Assembly (NCBI GenBank): GCA_024516155.1
Contig: JAJJXM010000002.1
Span: 1,612,001-1,676,000, forward strand
DNA length: 64,000 nucleotides
Source: Pyronema omphalodes
Taxonomy: Eukaryota > Ascomycota > Pezizomycetes > Pezizales > Pyronemataceae
Direction: 5' to 3'
The notes under the pieces were generated by a model. It searched no databases. It was not told the origin of the DNA and saw only the letters and a list, made by a program, of their open reading frames with translations. A program made the position numbers and the translations under genes. This document shows, piece by piece, positions 47,981 to 58,319 of this stretch. Position 1 is the stretch's first letter. Each line of letters begins with the position of its first letter.

Positions 47981-48450
47981 ACCCCGAGTTAGAATGGGTG
48001 ATCCGACACCGAAGGATGGACCCGCAAAAAGCCTGCAAGGCATGGCAGAAAGGAAAGAGACTCTGCAACGTGTGCAAATTCCTGGTCAACAAAGACGGAC
48101 ACGACCAGAGATGCGGCATCAGGGGATGGAAACCCCCCACGGAGACCCAGGCAACGATTCCACCCTGCAAGGACGAGCCCGAGACAGGAAGGGAACCCCC
48201 CCTCCCTACGGAAAATCAGGAAAACGAACCACCCCGTCCCCGCGAACTGGAATCGGAGGACCGCACCATCCATATGGTCCGACACCAACTCCCAGTGATT
48301 ATGATGACTGGAACCTCGGACCACGAGAAGGTGGCAATCAACCTGTCTATCTATCAGACAGCGGAGCCGGAACAGCATCTGCCCACCGTCGACTGACGAC
48401 CAACCAACGACCTGACATCCGCCCCTTGTTCGGATCCCCCGGAGCCCCCC

Positions 48451-48556
48451 GCCTCAGGGCACCAACAAGATCAAATACCCCGGTTCTCCTTAGGGCACCA
48501 ACAAGAACAAATAACGGCGCCCCCCTTAGGACACCAACAAGAGCAAATACCGCCTT
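48451..48556 (+). repeat. Three tandem copies of a unit with GCACCAACAAGA
   Basis: Units of about 36 bp contain (C/T)TTAGG(G/A)CACCAACAAGA and encode LRAPTRSNT-like peptides in one frame. They lie between the pol end and the 3' LTR. Confidence 0.75.
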
Positions 48557-48697
48557 ATGTCCTCGCGGACATCACCCAGGATGTCGTACGTCGCCGACGT
48601 CGGGGAAGGCAGTATCAGGGACGGTCCCCCATCCGGAGGCCCGCCTTGGGGACTGCCTACGGCCTCGCCGGAGTCTCGGCCTGGAGGGGGGGGCTTA

Positions 48698-49495
48698 TGT
48701 CACAACGCTTCCGTGACATGCTCCTGGCCTCCGCCGTTACCACCGCAGGGCTATGTGTGGTTGCCATCACCCTGGCAACCTGCTACGCCATCATGAAGTG
48801 ATAAGGATAGGGTTAGGGCAAGGGGCTGGGCCCCTTGCCGGGGATTTTCATATGTTAGGAGTTATTTATTATTTGAATTTATTTTAGGTATCACGGCGGC
48901 TAGGAAAATGTTGGAATCTTTTACTTATCTCTTATGTGGTTGGAGTTACGGCGGTTAGCCAGGTAGTTATCTCTTTTGGTATGTACTCTTTCTTTATTAT
49001 TTGGAATCACGGCGGTTAGCCAGGAAGTTATCTCTTTTGGTATGTACTCTTTGTTTATTATTATTTGGAATTACGGCTGTTAGCAAGGTAGTTATCTCTT
49101 GGTATGTATTGTTCCCTTGTTTTCTTATTTGGAATTACGGCGGTTGGCAATGGTGGGGGATGTTGGTCATGTATGTAGTTATCACGGCGGTTAGCATTGA
49201 GAGCATTCTCCGCAGGCGGAGAATGCTGAGTCACGAGTCATGAAGGAGCAAGTATAAGAGGAGGAAATTTGTATGTAGTTTATTTCTTCACGCAATCAAG
49301 TTTCTATTTACTACAATCCTATCTACAAAAAGTTCCCTTGTGATATCCCCATCTCTCCGAAACTCACCTGTGATTTCCCAGCCAAACCCTTGCCCATTCC
49401 CAACTTACCAGCCTTACCTAACCCGTCGCCGCCCTCCTCGCCGCCAAAACCTCCGCGCTGCCTGTCGTCAGTAACCGTGGATACGGATTCTGATA
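48698..49495 (+). repeat. 3' LTR of the gypsy element
   Basis: Matches the 5' LTR but is 60 bp longer through one extra unit of the internal ACGGCGGTTAG-bearing repeat, giving six words against five. Hairpins include GGTTGCCA/TGGCAACC near 48760-48782, GGCAAGGGGC/GCCCCTTGCC (48817-48839), and CATTCTCCGC/GCGGAGAATG (49204-49225), which is perfect here but imperfect in the 5' LTR. Confidence 0.9.
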
Positions 49496-50134
49496 CTCGG
49501 TTCGTGGTACCGGTCCTCTGTTGGCCGGTGAGGTGGGTTCGGTGTTCTGGTCGCTTCCCCTTGGCTTTCTCTTGCCAGGAGGGTTGCGAACAGCGTCCAG
49601 GACATCCTGAATGTCATGTTGGACGACGGACAGTTGCATAGTCATCTCTTCCATTGCTGAGGAAGAGGCCGTGAGGTTCGGTGAGGGGGGCCCCGAAATG
49701 ACTTGTTGCTTCTCGTCGATTTTTTTCGTCAGAGCGTCCACAGCAGCCTGGAGAGCTGCTGTTTCAGCCTGTGTAGAGTTGTACGCTGCGCCCAGCTTCG
49801 TGTTCTCGTCGAGCAGAATGTTGAATTTCGACATCATGATGTCGAATCTGTGGCGCATCGCATTGTTGTTGTTGCGTATGGATTCATCGAGGGTATTGAA
49901 GCGCCGCTGTCTGTCCTGATGGATCTGTTGAATCCCCAGTAAGCTGGCTCCAGTGACTTCGGGGTAGCTGTCAGCAAACAGTTGGTCGAGGGTGGCATAG
50001 TTGTCATCAACCAAGGCTGCCCGAGTAATCGCAGATACAACACTGCGACGGTAGTTACTGAACCGGCTTTGTTCAGTTGTTGCCTGTTGCTGCTGTGTTG
50101 AAGCCGAAGGAACTGGTGATCCTGCCAAGACCAC
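49496..50134 (-). pseudogene. Coiled-coil protein fragment, related to 42002-42213
   Basis: A minus-strand frame of about 210 codons begins MVLAGSPVPSASTQQQQATT. It has FSNYRRSVVSAITRAALVDD, then SLLGIQQIHQDRQRRFNT and a long helical part (DENTKLGAAYNSTQAETAAL, ALTKKIDEKQQV), and ends in a Lys/Arg/Pro tail. It runs to the end of the 3' LTR, where the original C-terminus is lost. I do not recognise the family; the coiled coil and basic tail suggest a retroelement nucleic-acid-binding protein. The frame itself has no stop. Confidence 0.5.
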
Positions 50135-50356
50135 GCTCTGGAAGGGCTTTCCAGCGGAGTTTCCATCAACTTCATCAACTTTTCCATCTCTTCCATCAAA
50201 AGTAGGAGTAGATCAATCATGAGGAAGGTCGGCTAGAACATTGTACGCGTTTTCGGACCGTTGCGATCGTTGGGCGTTGTTCTGTCGTTGTTTTGGCGAC
50301 ATTTCGTGATGTGGGGTAAGCCAAAACTCGTGAAAACTCTGATTTTGCGACAAAAG

Positions 50357-50938
50357 TCAACAAAACAACGTAGAAGTCCCTGAAAATTCAGTGAATAACG
50401 TAACAGAGTGCTGCGAATCCGATTCCGGTGAGAAAACCGGGGGTTTCCGTGCTCGTTGTTGAGAATGCAGGGGGGGGGGGGTCGCTGTTGTCGTGTGGTG
50501 TGTCTGTTCGGCAGGTGCTTTTCCAGTGGTCTTGATGTTGGCGGGCTGGAGTTTACGGATTTGGTTGGTGAGTTCGGCGACGTGGCGTTCAAGCTGGGTG
50601 ATGCGGTTGGCGCTGGCGTTTTGAGCGTTGGCAAACGCATTTTCCATGCGGTCGAAGCGGGCAAGGATTGGGTTCAGGAAGGTGGAGCTGGTAGTGTCGA
50701 ACATGGTCGGGCGGTTGGTATCGTCCGGGGCAGTGTTGTTGAGGGGCGTGCGAGGGGAGCTAGTGCCGGTAGCCAGAATGCGTTGGGGTGCCGGGGTTCC
50801 AAGGCGAGAAGGAGTAGGGGGGAAAAAGTCAGACTGAGGGGGTTGAGTGAGGGAGGCAGCAGGGGCAGCAGAGGTGGCGCGTTGCTGCTGCTATTGTTGT
50901 TGCTCGGAAAATAAAATGGGGAGACTTTGCTGGGACAT
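50357..50938 (-). pseudogene. Gag-like coiled-coil frame with one TAG in a Gln run
   Basis: From an ATG at 50938 the minus-strand frame reads MSQQSLPILFSEQQQ, then TAG (about 50893-50891), then QQQRATSAAPAASL and a Pro-rich part. From MFDTTSSTFLNPILARFDRM it becomes helical (RITQLERHVAELTNQIRKL) and stops near 50357. The TAG lies among CAA/CAG codons, so a CAG-to-TAG change is the simplest explanation. Its leader (50940-51058) holds the repeat block found again near 58208 and 58619, and the LINE at 51072 is inserted in that leader. This is probably the first gene of another retroelement. Confidence 0.5.
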
Positions 50939-51071
50939 TGTATTCCCAAGCAAAGGAGAAAGTGAAAGGGTAAAAGCAATAGAGGAGGCTGTGCAACCTC
51001 AGACCGAGAAGTAAACTAATCGATCACAGGCCGAATGAACTTAAGGGTCGCTCTCGAGGTAACTGGTGTGG

Positions 51072-51180
51072 TTATTTATTTATTTATTTATTTATTCATA
51101 CACGCATCCAACCGTAAGGTTATGGCGGAATCTACAAATTAAATACAATGTTGAGAACCTGGGGGTGATGCCAGGTCCCT
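51072..51180 (-). repeat. LINE 3' end with (AATA)n tail
   Basis: The tail and the conserved 3' sequence (plus-strand CATACACGCATCCAACCGTA, then AGGTTATGGCGGAATCTA) recur at 15791, 41880-41973 and 58320-58470. This conserved end is what the LINE family's own RT would recognise. Confidence 0.85.
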
Positions 51181-51840
51181 CCTGGGTAAGCCCCAGAGCT
51201 GTCTATGTGGGTGGGAGTGTAGTCTCTCAAGTCTCGCCGTGCAGTTTATCATCTAGGGTCGTCAGATCCAAGGAGCACTGTGCGCTCGGAGGCCACCTCG
51301 CCGGGTCGATCCCCCATTTCCTCCACCCTTCCCCTCCCAATTTTTAAACCATTTTTCCGCCTTTATTTCCTCCACAAAGCAAAAACCGAACAAAAGAAAG
51401 AGTAACTCCTCCGGGCCACCGCCCTCTCGCCTCCCCTCTTTCCCCTCTCTCCGTCCGCGTCCTCAACTCCTCTGCTCTCCCCCTCTCATCCCTCTCCGCT
51501 GCTCCCTCCCGTTCGCGCCTCTTCTCCTTCTCTACCTCCGCGCATCATCACCTCTCACTCGTCACCGTCCCCGATCTCCTTTCCCGCGCACCTTTCATCT
51601 TCGCCTCCCCGCCCATCTCACGTTCCCCTTGACCTCCCCCAAAGAAACAAAAGAAAACAGGAAAAGTAACCCCTCCTCGTCCCCCCGTTGCTCCTCCTGC
51701 CCCCTTTGCCTCGCTCCTCATCCCCTGTGTCTCCTCCCTCTCGCCTGCCCTTCCTCCCGTCGTCGTTCCCATTATTTTATTTTGATTTTATTTATAAAGT
51801 TTTTTTTTTTTTTTTTTTTTTTCTCTTTTTTTCTTTTTCG

Positions 51841-54800
51841 TTAGTTATCCTGGGTTTCCGCGTGCTTGTCCGTTAGGTCCACCAGCGTCCCCCAGCCAGT
51901 CGTCAGTGTACGAGGGGTGTCCTCGTCTGCGGGGTGAGTACTCAACTTCGCGTGTGCCCATTCGGCGGTCGCCACCTTGGTGTCCAAGATCATGGTGGAC
52001 AGAGCTTTCGTGCCGGCGGTCGTATACAAGATCGTGGGGAGAGTCAATTGGCGTCGTCGGGGGATGTGCAGTGTGTGGCGCAGTTCAGTCCGCTCTCCAT
52101 TAAAGTTTGGGCATGAAAGGATTAGGTGTTTAGGGGTTTGTGGGGGGTGTAGTGGGCAATGGCAGGAGCGGGAAGGGTATTTAACGGTGGGTGGGTGTGC
52201 GAGGCAGTCCAAAAAATAGCCATGGCCTGTGCGGAGTCCCAGTATGGCCGTCGACATCTTTCGCGGGACGGTAGTGTATGCGTTATCGAGTCTTTTGCGG
52301 TGGTGGGCGTCGTACGTCTTGGGTTTTGGTGATGAAGAGTACCAGTCCACCCAGTCGGTAACATACTGCTCTTGTACCTGGCGTCTAATCCATGAGAGGG
52401 AAATTGGGGGTGGCGCGGTGGGGTTAAGGGAGGTAGCTGTTTTTGCCAGGAGATCGGCTGTGTCGGTCCCGGGGATGTCTGTGTGGCCGGGGACCCAATG
52501 TAGAGTTACGGACGATCCGGAGCGGCGAAGAGCGGACAACGTCGTGAGGATCGAGAGGGCCAGTTCTTGGCCGGGACCGTAGGAGGAGCGGGAGGCCCGG
52601 AGGATGGCTGCTTGATTGTCTGTAAATATGTGTATTTTGCGGCGGGTGTGTCTGTTGAGGGTGATGGTTTTTTGGCAGGTCGTAAGGCAGTCGTGTATCG
52701 CTCTAAGCTCAGCGTCAAATATTTCGGTTGTATCGCCCATTGGGATAAGCTCTTCCACTCGGCGAGGTAGGCCGTCGGTGATGCAATATCCCGCTCCGGT
52801 TCTTCCGTTTAGTTGCGAACCGTCAGTGTATGCGATAATGTTGCGGGGGTCTGCGCGGAGGGTCTGGAGCAGTGTGGTGTGTGCTGTAGCTGCCTCTGGC
52901 TTCGGGAGGGAGGTGATGTTGATTTTGAGGCGGGGGCGTTCCCATGGGGCGGGATTGGGTTGCGATGTGTTTTCAAAGCTGCTTCGTTGTGTAGGGCTAC
53001 CATTGGTGTCGAGGCGAAAGCGTTCAGAATTTGGCGGATGGCAGAGTTTTGTTGCGTTTGTAGTAAATTGGCGAGGCTCTTTTGCCCCGTCCACCAGATC
53101 TCGGAACCAAAGTCGGACGTAGATAGCACACACGCTATGTAAAGTGTTTTCGTCGCAGACGGGGACAAACCTGTTTAGTGACGTACAAGGCTTCGGAGGG
53201 CGTTGAGGGACCTAGCGGCGGCCGTCAGTCTTGTTTTTACATGATATGAGAAGGAGAGTTTTCTGTCAAAATATATGCCAATCCACCGAACCACGTCCGT
53301 CCGTCCTGCTTTCGCCCCTGGGGCAATGATGGTTCCGTTTGGTAAGCGTACGTTTATGGCGTCGGTGAGTGTGTCTGTGCGGGAACGGTGAAAGTGCAGC
53401 AGCTCCGATTTCCAATCGTCGAATGCCACAGCATTTGCTCGGGCCCAGTCGAAGGCGGTGCGAGCCGCGACTTCCAGTTCGCGGGCATTCTCTTCTGTGG
53501 TACGCCCGTGTGCAACGAGAGCTACGTCGTCCATGTAGCTCGGGGTCCATAACGTGGGGTGAGTCGTTTGTAATTTGTCGAATAGAGGGCGCAGGTAGAT
53601 GAGGAAGAGAATGGGGGACGCCGGGGAGCCTTGGGGGATGGCCGTCCTAATAGGTCGCTGTATGTCTGTTCGTCCGTCGAATGATAGGGCTGTTGTTCTG
53701 TCGCTTAGGAAAGTCGAACACCAGGAGACAACTGTAGTTGGGCAGCCCAGTGTACGCATTGTCGTGAGGAGGCGCGCGGAGGAGACATTGTCGAAGGCTC
53801 CTCGCACATCTAGAAATAGCGCGGAGGCCACCATGCGGCGCCCCGCATTCGCTTCGACCTCGTGCGTTAGGGCCATTGAAGCGTCGATAGCCGAGCGTTT
53901 AGGGCGCCCGCCTATCTGGTCTGCATGCGATATGTTGTGTGACTCCGCCATAAGGCTGAGCCGGGTCGCCATAAGTTTTTCCAAGATTTTTCCCATGCAG
54001 TTCAGCAACGCGATGGGTCGATAGGCCTTAACTGCGCTATAGTCAGGTTTATTCGGTTTCGGGATAACCACCGTCGTTGCTTCACGCCAGCACCTCGGGT
54101 GGTATCCATTGTCACCCAGCCTTGCATACAGCGCGTCGAATACCTTGGGGATTGCATGGTAGGCTCTCCTTAGGCATGCGAACGTTATCATGTCGGGACC
54201 GGGGGCATGCTTGGGGGAGGAGGAGTAAATAGCGTGGCGTATTTCTTCGGGGGTGAATGTGTGCCAGGGGATAATGGGGTGTGTGGGGGGGATTTGAGTC
54301 GGAGGGGCAGCGGGGGGGGGGGTGGGAAAAGGGCCTGAAAGGCGTTTACTTTGCCTTCGACATCAACGTGTACCTTGTCTACTCCACCTACCTGGGTCTT
54401 TATTGGGGGGGTCAGTTGGGCGCGGCGGGGGTTTGTGTATCTGAAGGCGGCCCACACATCAGGGCCCTCTGCGGCGGCCAGGTATTCTTTCCACAATGAG
54501 TCCTTTGCGTGTTGTACTCTGCGGTAATGGGTGTTTCGGAGGCGCTTGTACTCTGCATGATGGGCCGGGAGGCGAGTTGATTTCCACCTCTTTCTTGCGC
54601 TCTGCATGTTCGGTCGAGTCGTGCGTAGTTCCTCCGTCCACCACTCTTCGAGCGAGGAGTTGGTGTGAGGGTGGGTGTCGCCTTTTGGGCAGCCGCTTGA
54701 ATGGAGTCACGAATGAGGGCGGCCCATTCGTCCAGGTTACTTGCGGACGGGTTTGCGCCGAGGTGTGTCCAGTACAGGTGGCTGGCCTCGGCGAGGGTTT

Positions 54801-55597
54801 GTAGCTCCCTGGTAAAAGTCTCCCAGTCCGTTTTTTGCCAGTTGAGTCGTGGGGCGGTGGGGGTGGCGGTGTTATGGTCTGGGTGGAGGGAGCTTAGTTG
54901 AAAGCGGATGACCTCGTGGTCTGAACCTGTAGCTAGGTCGTCGTCGACTGCCCAGTTTGTGAGTTCCCTTGTCATCGCGGGGGATGTCAGGGTCAGGTCC
55001 AGAACCGAAGAGCCAGAGCCGTCTTTGTACTGGTGGGTCAGGACGTCGGGGACGTTCGCCAGATTCCAGTGGTGTGTTTCGATTAGTTCCGCGAGAGCTT
55101 CAGCTCGGGCTCTCCTGCGAGTGTTGGAATCCCACAACGGATGGTGTGCGTTGAGTCACCCGTGATGACACATCGGCGAGTGAGGACGAGGGGGGTGAGG
55201 GCTCGTGGCAGGGTGTATAGTTTGGAGATTGGGTCACGTTCATTATATATATGTGAAGTAAATAGAAGGGGGGTATTAGGGGTGTGTGGACCTCGAGGAC
55301 GTGTAGGTCCGGGTCTTCGCGGACATCTGGTCGAGGAGTGACGCTGATGTGGGGGTTCAAACGAGAGACGTAAGCGGCGGTCCGGTTGACTTTGTGGTAG
55401 CCGCGGGGGGGAAGCAAAAGAATGAAGTTGGGGTGAGTTATAGCAAATTTGGGGTCCTTGACGTTTACCTCTTGGAGAAGAATGATGTCGGTGGAAGCGC
55501 TTGCTGTGTTTAGCAGCGTCGTGAGGGCGGTGGTGCTGCGATTCGTGTTGTGAAACACGATGCGGAGGGTCGCCGCTGATGGATGTTGTCTATTCAT
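51841..55597 (-). pseudogene. LINE ORF2: endonuclease, reverse transcriptase, RNase H, zinc knuckle
   Basis: Starts MNRQHPSAATLRIVFHNTNR, with DIILLQEV (endonuclease Glu). The GDFN motif is broken by a one-base loss near 55150; the frame resumes with HHPLWDSNT and then ATGSDHEVIRF. After further frameshifts (about 54690 and 54230-54310, the latter by a G-run) RT continues (PDYSAVKAYRPIALLNCMGK) with box SYMDDVALVAHG. A stop after SLRSLVRH (about 53175) is followed in frame by TGLSPSATKTLY. RNase H has AYTDGSQLNGRTGAGYC, EIFDAELRAI, FTDNQAAIL and VPGHTDIPGTDTADLLAK, so all four acidic positions remain. A C-terminal CHCPLHPPQTPKHLILSC gives the CCHC-like end. Homologous to Tad/I-group fungal LINEs by architecture. 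Confidence 0.88.
55590..55597 (-). promoter_or_regulatory. ORF1 stop / ORF2 start overlap ATGAATAG
   Basis: On the minus strand ORF1 ends ...GAT GAA TAG and ORF2 starts ATG AAT AGA in the same eight bases. Overlaps of this kind allow termination-reinitiation in some LINEs. ORF2 translation coupling is inferred. Confidence 0.7.
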
Positions 55598-57550
55598 CGG
55601 CGGTCATGGTGGTATCAGCGATGGGGTTGGTTTCGGTGGGAATGTTGTCGTAGGTGGTGTCTGGGCGGGTCCTCTGCCATGCCTCTCTCACTATTCCTAC
55701 TTTCACTGGGCATTTAGTGCTGTACGCTGCGTGTTGGATGTCAGCATGTCCTGCGGCTACGCAGTTCGAGCATCTGTAAATGGTGTGGATGCACTTCCTG
55801 CCCTTCTGTTTGGGGCATTCTCCACAGAAGTGGTATTCCATTGGGTGTACGGCGGCGCATATAGCGCAGGTAGGGCCGTTGTCTGCAGCGCACGTTGCGT
55901 GGGGGTGGCCAAACTTCTGGCACCTGTGGCACTGGTCGATGGGCCTGGCGCAAAAGAACTCGGTGACTTTCCGTGGTTCGAATAAGACGACGACCGTCGT
56001 GCGTTTCAATGTGTTGTAGTCGTTGACGGAGTTGAGGGTGATCATGACGCTCGACGCCGACTTACCGGCCTGTTTGTCGGGGTGAGATATGTCTCGCGGT
56101 GGTTGGGTTAATCTGACGGAGTGGTTACGTTCGATTTCGGCTTGCAGGCTTTGCATGCCTGCTTCGGAGTCTGGGTAGTACTCGGTTGGTACGCCGTGGA
56201 CCGCCAGTTTGTACAACCTCTCGTTTATGCGGGGGGGGGCAGCAACGCAGGGTGCACTTTGCGGGCGGCTTCGAGTATGAGGGGCAGGTGGGGGGTGATA
56301 TCGGCGGGTGTAGTCTGGGGGGGGGGGGGGTCAAAATAAGATTTCCTTTCACGTTCTTCTTCACCATTGAGATAGAGACGCTCTCAGGAGCATTTGCTTT
56401 GCGCAAGGCTTCGTTGACAGCGACTCCGATTGCTATTTTGGAGCTCTCTGGGAAGGAACGGGGGTCTGGGCATGGGATAATGATGTCGTTGGGGGGGGGG
56501 GGGGATTCTTTCTTTTGGGCTTTGGCAGGGTTAGGGGTCTGTTTGGGAGGCATTGGGGCAGCCGCGGGGAATAACTTCTTCGTTGCGGGTCCTTCTTCTT
56601 GCCATGGGGTGGAGGGGTTCAGATCGGGACGGGGGGCATGGACGGGGAGGGGGATCTTGTGTTGCTCGAACTCGTTTTCGGCTTCAAGACAGCGTTTTTT
56701 TCCAGTAGGCAAGTTCTTTGGGGGAGGGGGCAGCGGGGGTGGGGGCGTGAATAGAGGGGAGGTCGTTGGATTCGGGGGGGGGTGGAGCGGGGACAGTGGA
56801 GTTCTCGGGGGTGGAGGATTCGACGGGGGAAAGGAGGGCTGAGATGTCTTCGTTGGGGAGTATGATGGGGGCAATGCGGGACAAAAGATCGTGCACGGCA
56901 CGGATTGTGGACTGGTACTTGTGGATAGATCGGAACGCCTGAGAGACTCTGTCATTCGTGGCTCTCTCGGCGTGTCGGAACATGTCCGTGGCGGTGTTGA
57001 GATTGTCGTTAAGTTGGTTGATGGATGTCGCGAGGCTGTCGGTGGTGAGGGCGGTAGATAGGGGGTTGTCGGTGTCACGGCGGAGGCGTTGGACTCCGGC
57101 GGGGACTGGGCTGGAGTCGGCGGCGATGTGGGTGATAGTGTGGGCGGTGGAGCCAGCGGGGCGTTTTTGCGATTTGTCGGTGTTGCGTTGAACGGTGAAT
57201 TTGGGGTCGGGGTTGGTCAATACGTCAGGGGGTGTCGTTGTTATCAGGGAGGGATTTCTTATTGTGGGGGGTTTTGGGGGGAGCGTTGCTGGTGTTGCGC
57301 GCGACGGGGGTGGGGAAGCCCTCGCGGGAAGACGCGTCTTCGTGGCTAGAGTCATCGCTGACGTCAGAGCACGTGTCGACGTGCATTTCCGTGTCAGACG
57401 CGTCGGACCCTTGTGGCTCCGCGTTAGCGCGTTTTTCTTTCGCGAGCGCTCGAGGGGGTGCTTTGTCGGGGGGGAGGGGCTGTTTCTCAACAGCGGAGGA
57501 TCGGGTAGGCATCGGAAGCTCGGAAAAAGTTGTTTCTGCGGTAGCGACAA
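55590..57550 (-). pseudogene. LINE ORF1 with coiled coil and three zinc knuckles
   Basis: Three overlapping frames are needed. The N-terminal part (57550-56690) is Pro/Thr/Arg-rich, then helical (SINQLNDNLNTATDMFRHAE). The C-terminal part (56216-55590) has an RRM-like beginning (MYKLAVHGVPTEYYPDSEAG) and CCHC knuckles CHRCQKFGHPHATC, CAICAAVHPMEYHFC and CSNCVAAGH. These are features of nucleic-acid-binding LINE ORF1 proteins. Frame changes fall near long G-runs (56229, 56319, 56492). Its stop codon overlaps the ORF2 start in ATGAATAG. Confidence 0.8.
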
Positions 57551-57828
57551 GGAATCCGCGATTCAAATGATGGTATTTGATGTGGGTGGAGGGTGGTGTT
57601 GATGGAACCGGTTCGCGGGGCTTTTCTCAGGGGCCCGAAAACTCCTTTTCGATGAGAACTCAACGAAAAAGAGAGCGCCTGATCGGGAAAGGCTGCGAAT
57701 AGGTAATTCGGGGCTGCCGAACAATAATCCGCGATAAAATCTTGCGATTTCGGCGTGGTTGTTGAGAAGGCAGGGGGGGGGGTCGCTCTTTGCTGGGTTT
57801 GACGAAATTGATGCTGTAACTGGTGTGG

Positions 57829-58319
57829 ATAGGTGTTGTCGTTACAAGAGATCAGGTCATTGTGGACCCTAGGCGCCCCAACGGAAGTAACTTCCCCCCA
57901 GGAGCGAGGGCGAGTAATGCTGACGGTATCGCCCATAGGAGCATCAAGACCGTTGTCGTGAGCGGTGATTCTTCGCGCAGACAGTGTTGGTTGAAAGTAT
58001 TTCTTTGTAGTTTTTTCGTGGAGGATGTTTTGGTGTTGTCTTGCCCTGGAAGAGGGTCTTCCGTATTCATGTCGATAAGTAAACTTAGTAGCTTGAGCCT
58101 TCAGTTTATAGTGTGAACCTGGGTATTGAGGCTTTCAATACAGAGGCTTTCCAATCAGTTTTTGCTCCGTCTGAAAGATATTTAACAAATAGATTTTCCC
58201 CAGAGCTAGGAAGTGAACTAATCGATCACAGGCCTAATAAACTTAGGGGTCTCTCTCGAGATATCTGGTGTAGAAAGGATATGTCGTAACAAGAGATCAA
58301 GTTGCTGATGCTGGAGGAT
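57829..58319. other. Continuation of the host element of the LINE; repeat block copy
   Basis: Sequence after the right target duplication (ATAGGTGTTGTCGTTACAAGAG) matches 58270-58305, so it belongs to the element into which the LINE inserted. The block AACTAATCGATCACAGGCC with flanks (58208-58270) is the same as at 51008-51066. No coding recognised. Confidence 0.6.

Larger units (their letters stand above)
44248..48396 (+). pseudogene. Gypsy pol (protease, RT, RNase H, integrase, chromodomain) with three in-frame TGA codons
   Basis: One frame runs from 44056 (first ATG 44248) to 48396, broken only by TGA at 46396-46398, 46669-46671 and 47701-47703. Protease has DCGATENFI where DSG is usual. 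RT has the box CIAYLDDILIYSD; RNase H has TLETDASDYAIGAV. Integrase has an HHCC-type finger (YVDYCDTCK), first Asp in SISMDFITGLP and second in SSIISDRGSLF. The HPQTDGQTERVN-type block reads HPEADRQTVRVN, so the catalytic Glu is Val. A chromodomain starts WEVEEIVDARRHRGQIQYRV, then KWTGF, and is followed by an unusual Cys-rich stretch. A 63-bp tandem repeat (44875-45000) lies in the protease-RT linker. Confidence 0.9.
42214..49495 (+). mobile_element. Ty3/gypsy chromodomain-type LTR retrotransposon, two LTRs, decayed
   Basis: Two long terminal repeats of 738 and about 798 bp flank gag and pol in the order protease, RT, RNase H, integrase, chromodomain, as in chromoviruses. A purine-rich tract (GGAGGGGGGGGC) ends just before the 3' LTR. 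No matching target duplication is seen: CTTGA precedes the 5' LTR, and CTCGG follows the last base shared by the LTRs. The true LTR end may be later (TACGACA at about 42970), in which case the 3' LTR is truncated by about 20-25 bp. Confidence 0.88.
51072..57815 (-). mobile_element. Full-length LINE (EN-RT-RNase H type) with 13-bp target duplication
   Basis: GTAACTGGTGTGG occurs at 51059-51071 and again at 57816-57828, directly at the two ends. The left (3') end has a TTTA repeat, read as AATA on the element strand. Order on the minus strand: 5' leader, ORF1 with zinc knuckles, ORF2 with endonuclease, RT and RNase H, 3' UTR. The host sequence resumes beyond the right duplication as it does in an uninterrupted copy at 58262-58310, confirming the boundaries. 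Several frameshifts make it inactive, though ends and length are complete. Confidence 0.9.

Noticed and set aside
51620..51880. C-rich and T-rich frames near 51.6-51.9 kb
   Set aside because: They are the low-complexity 3' UTR of the LINE plus a long T-run; not genes.
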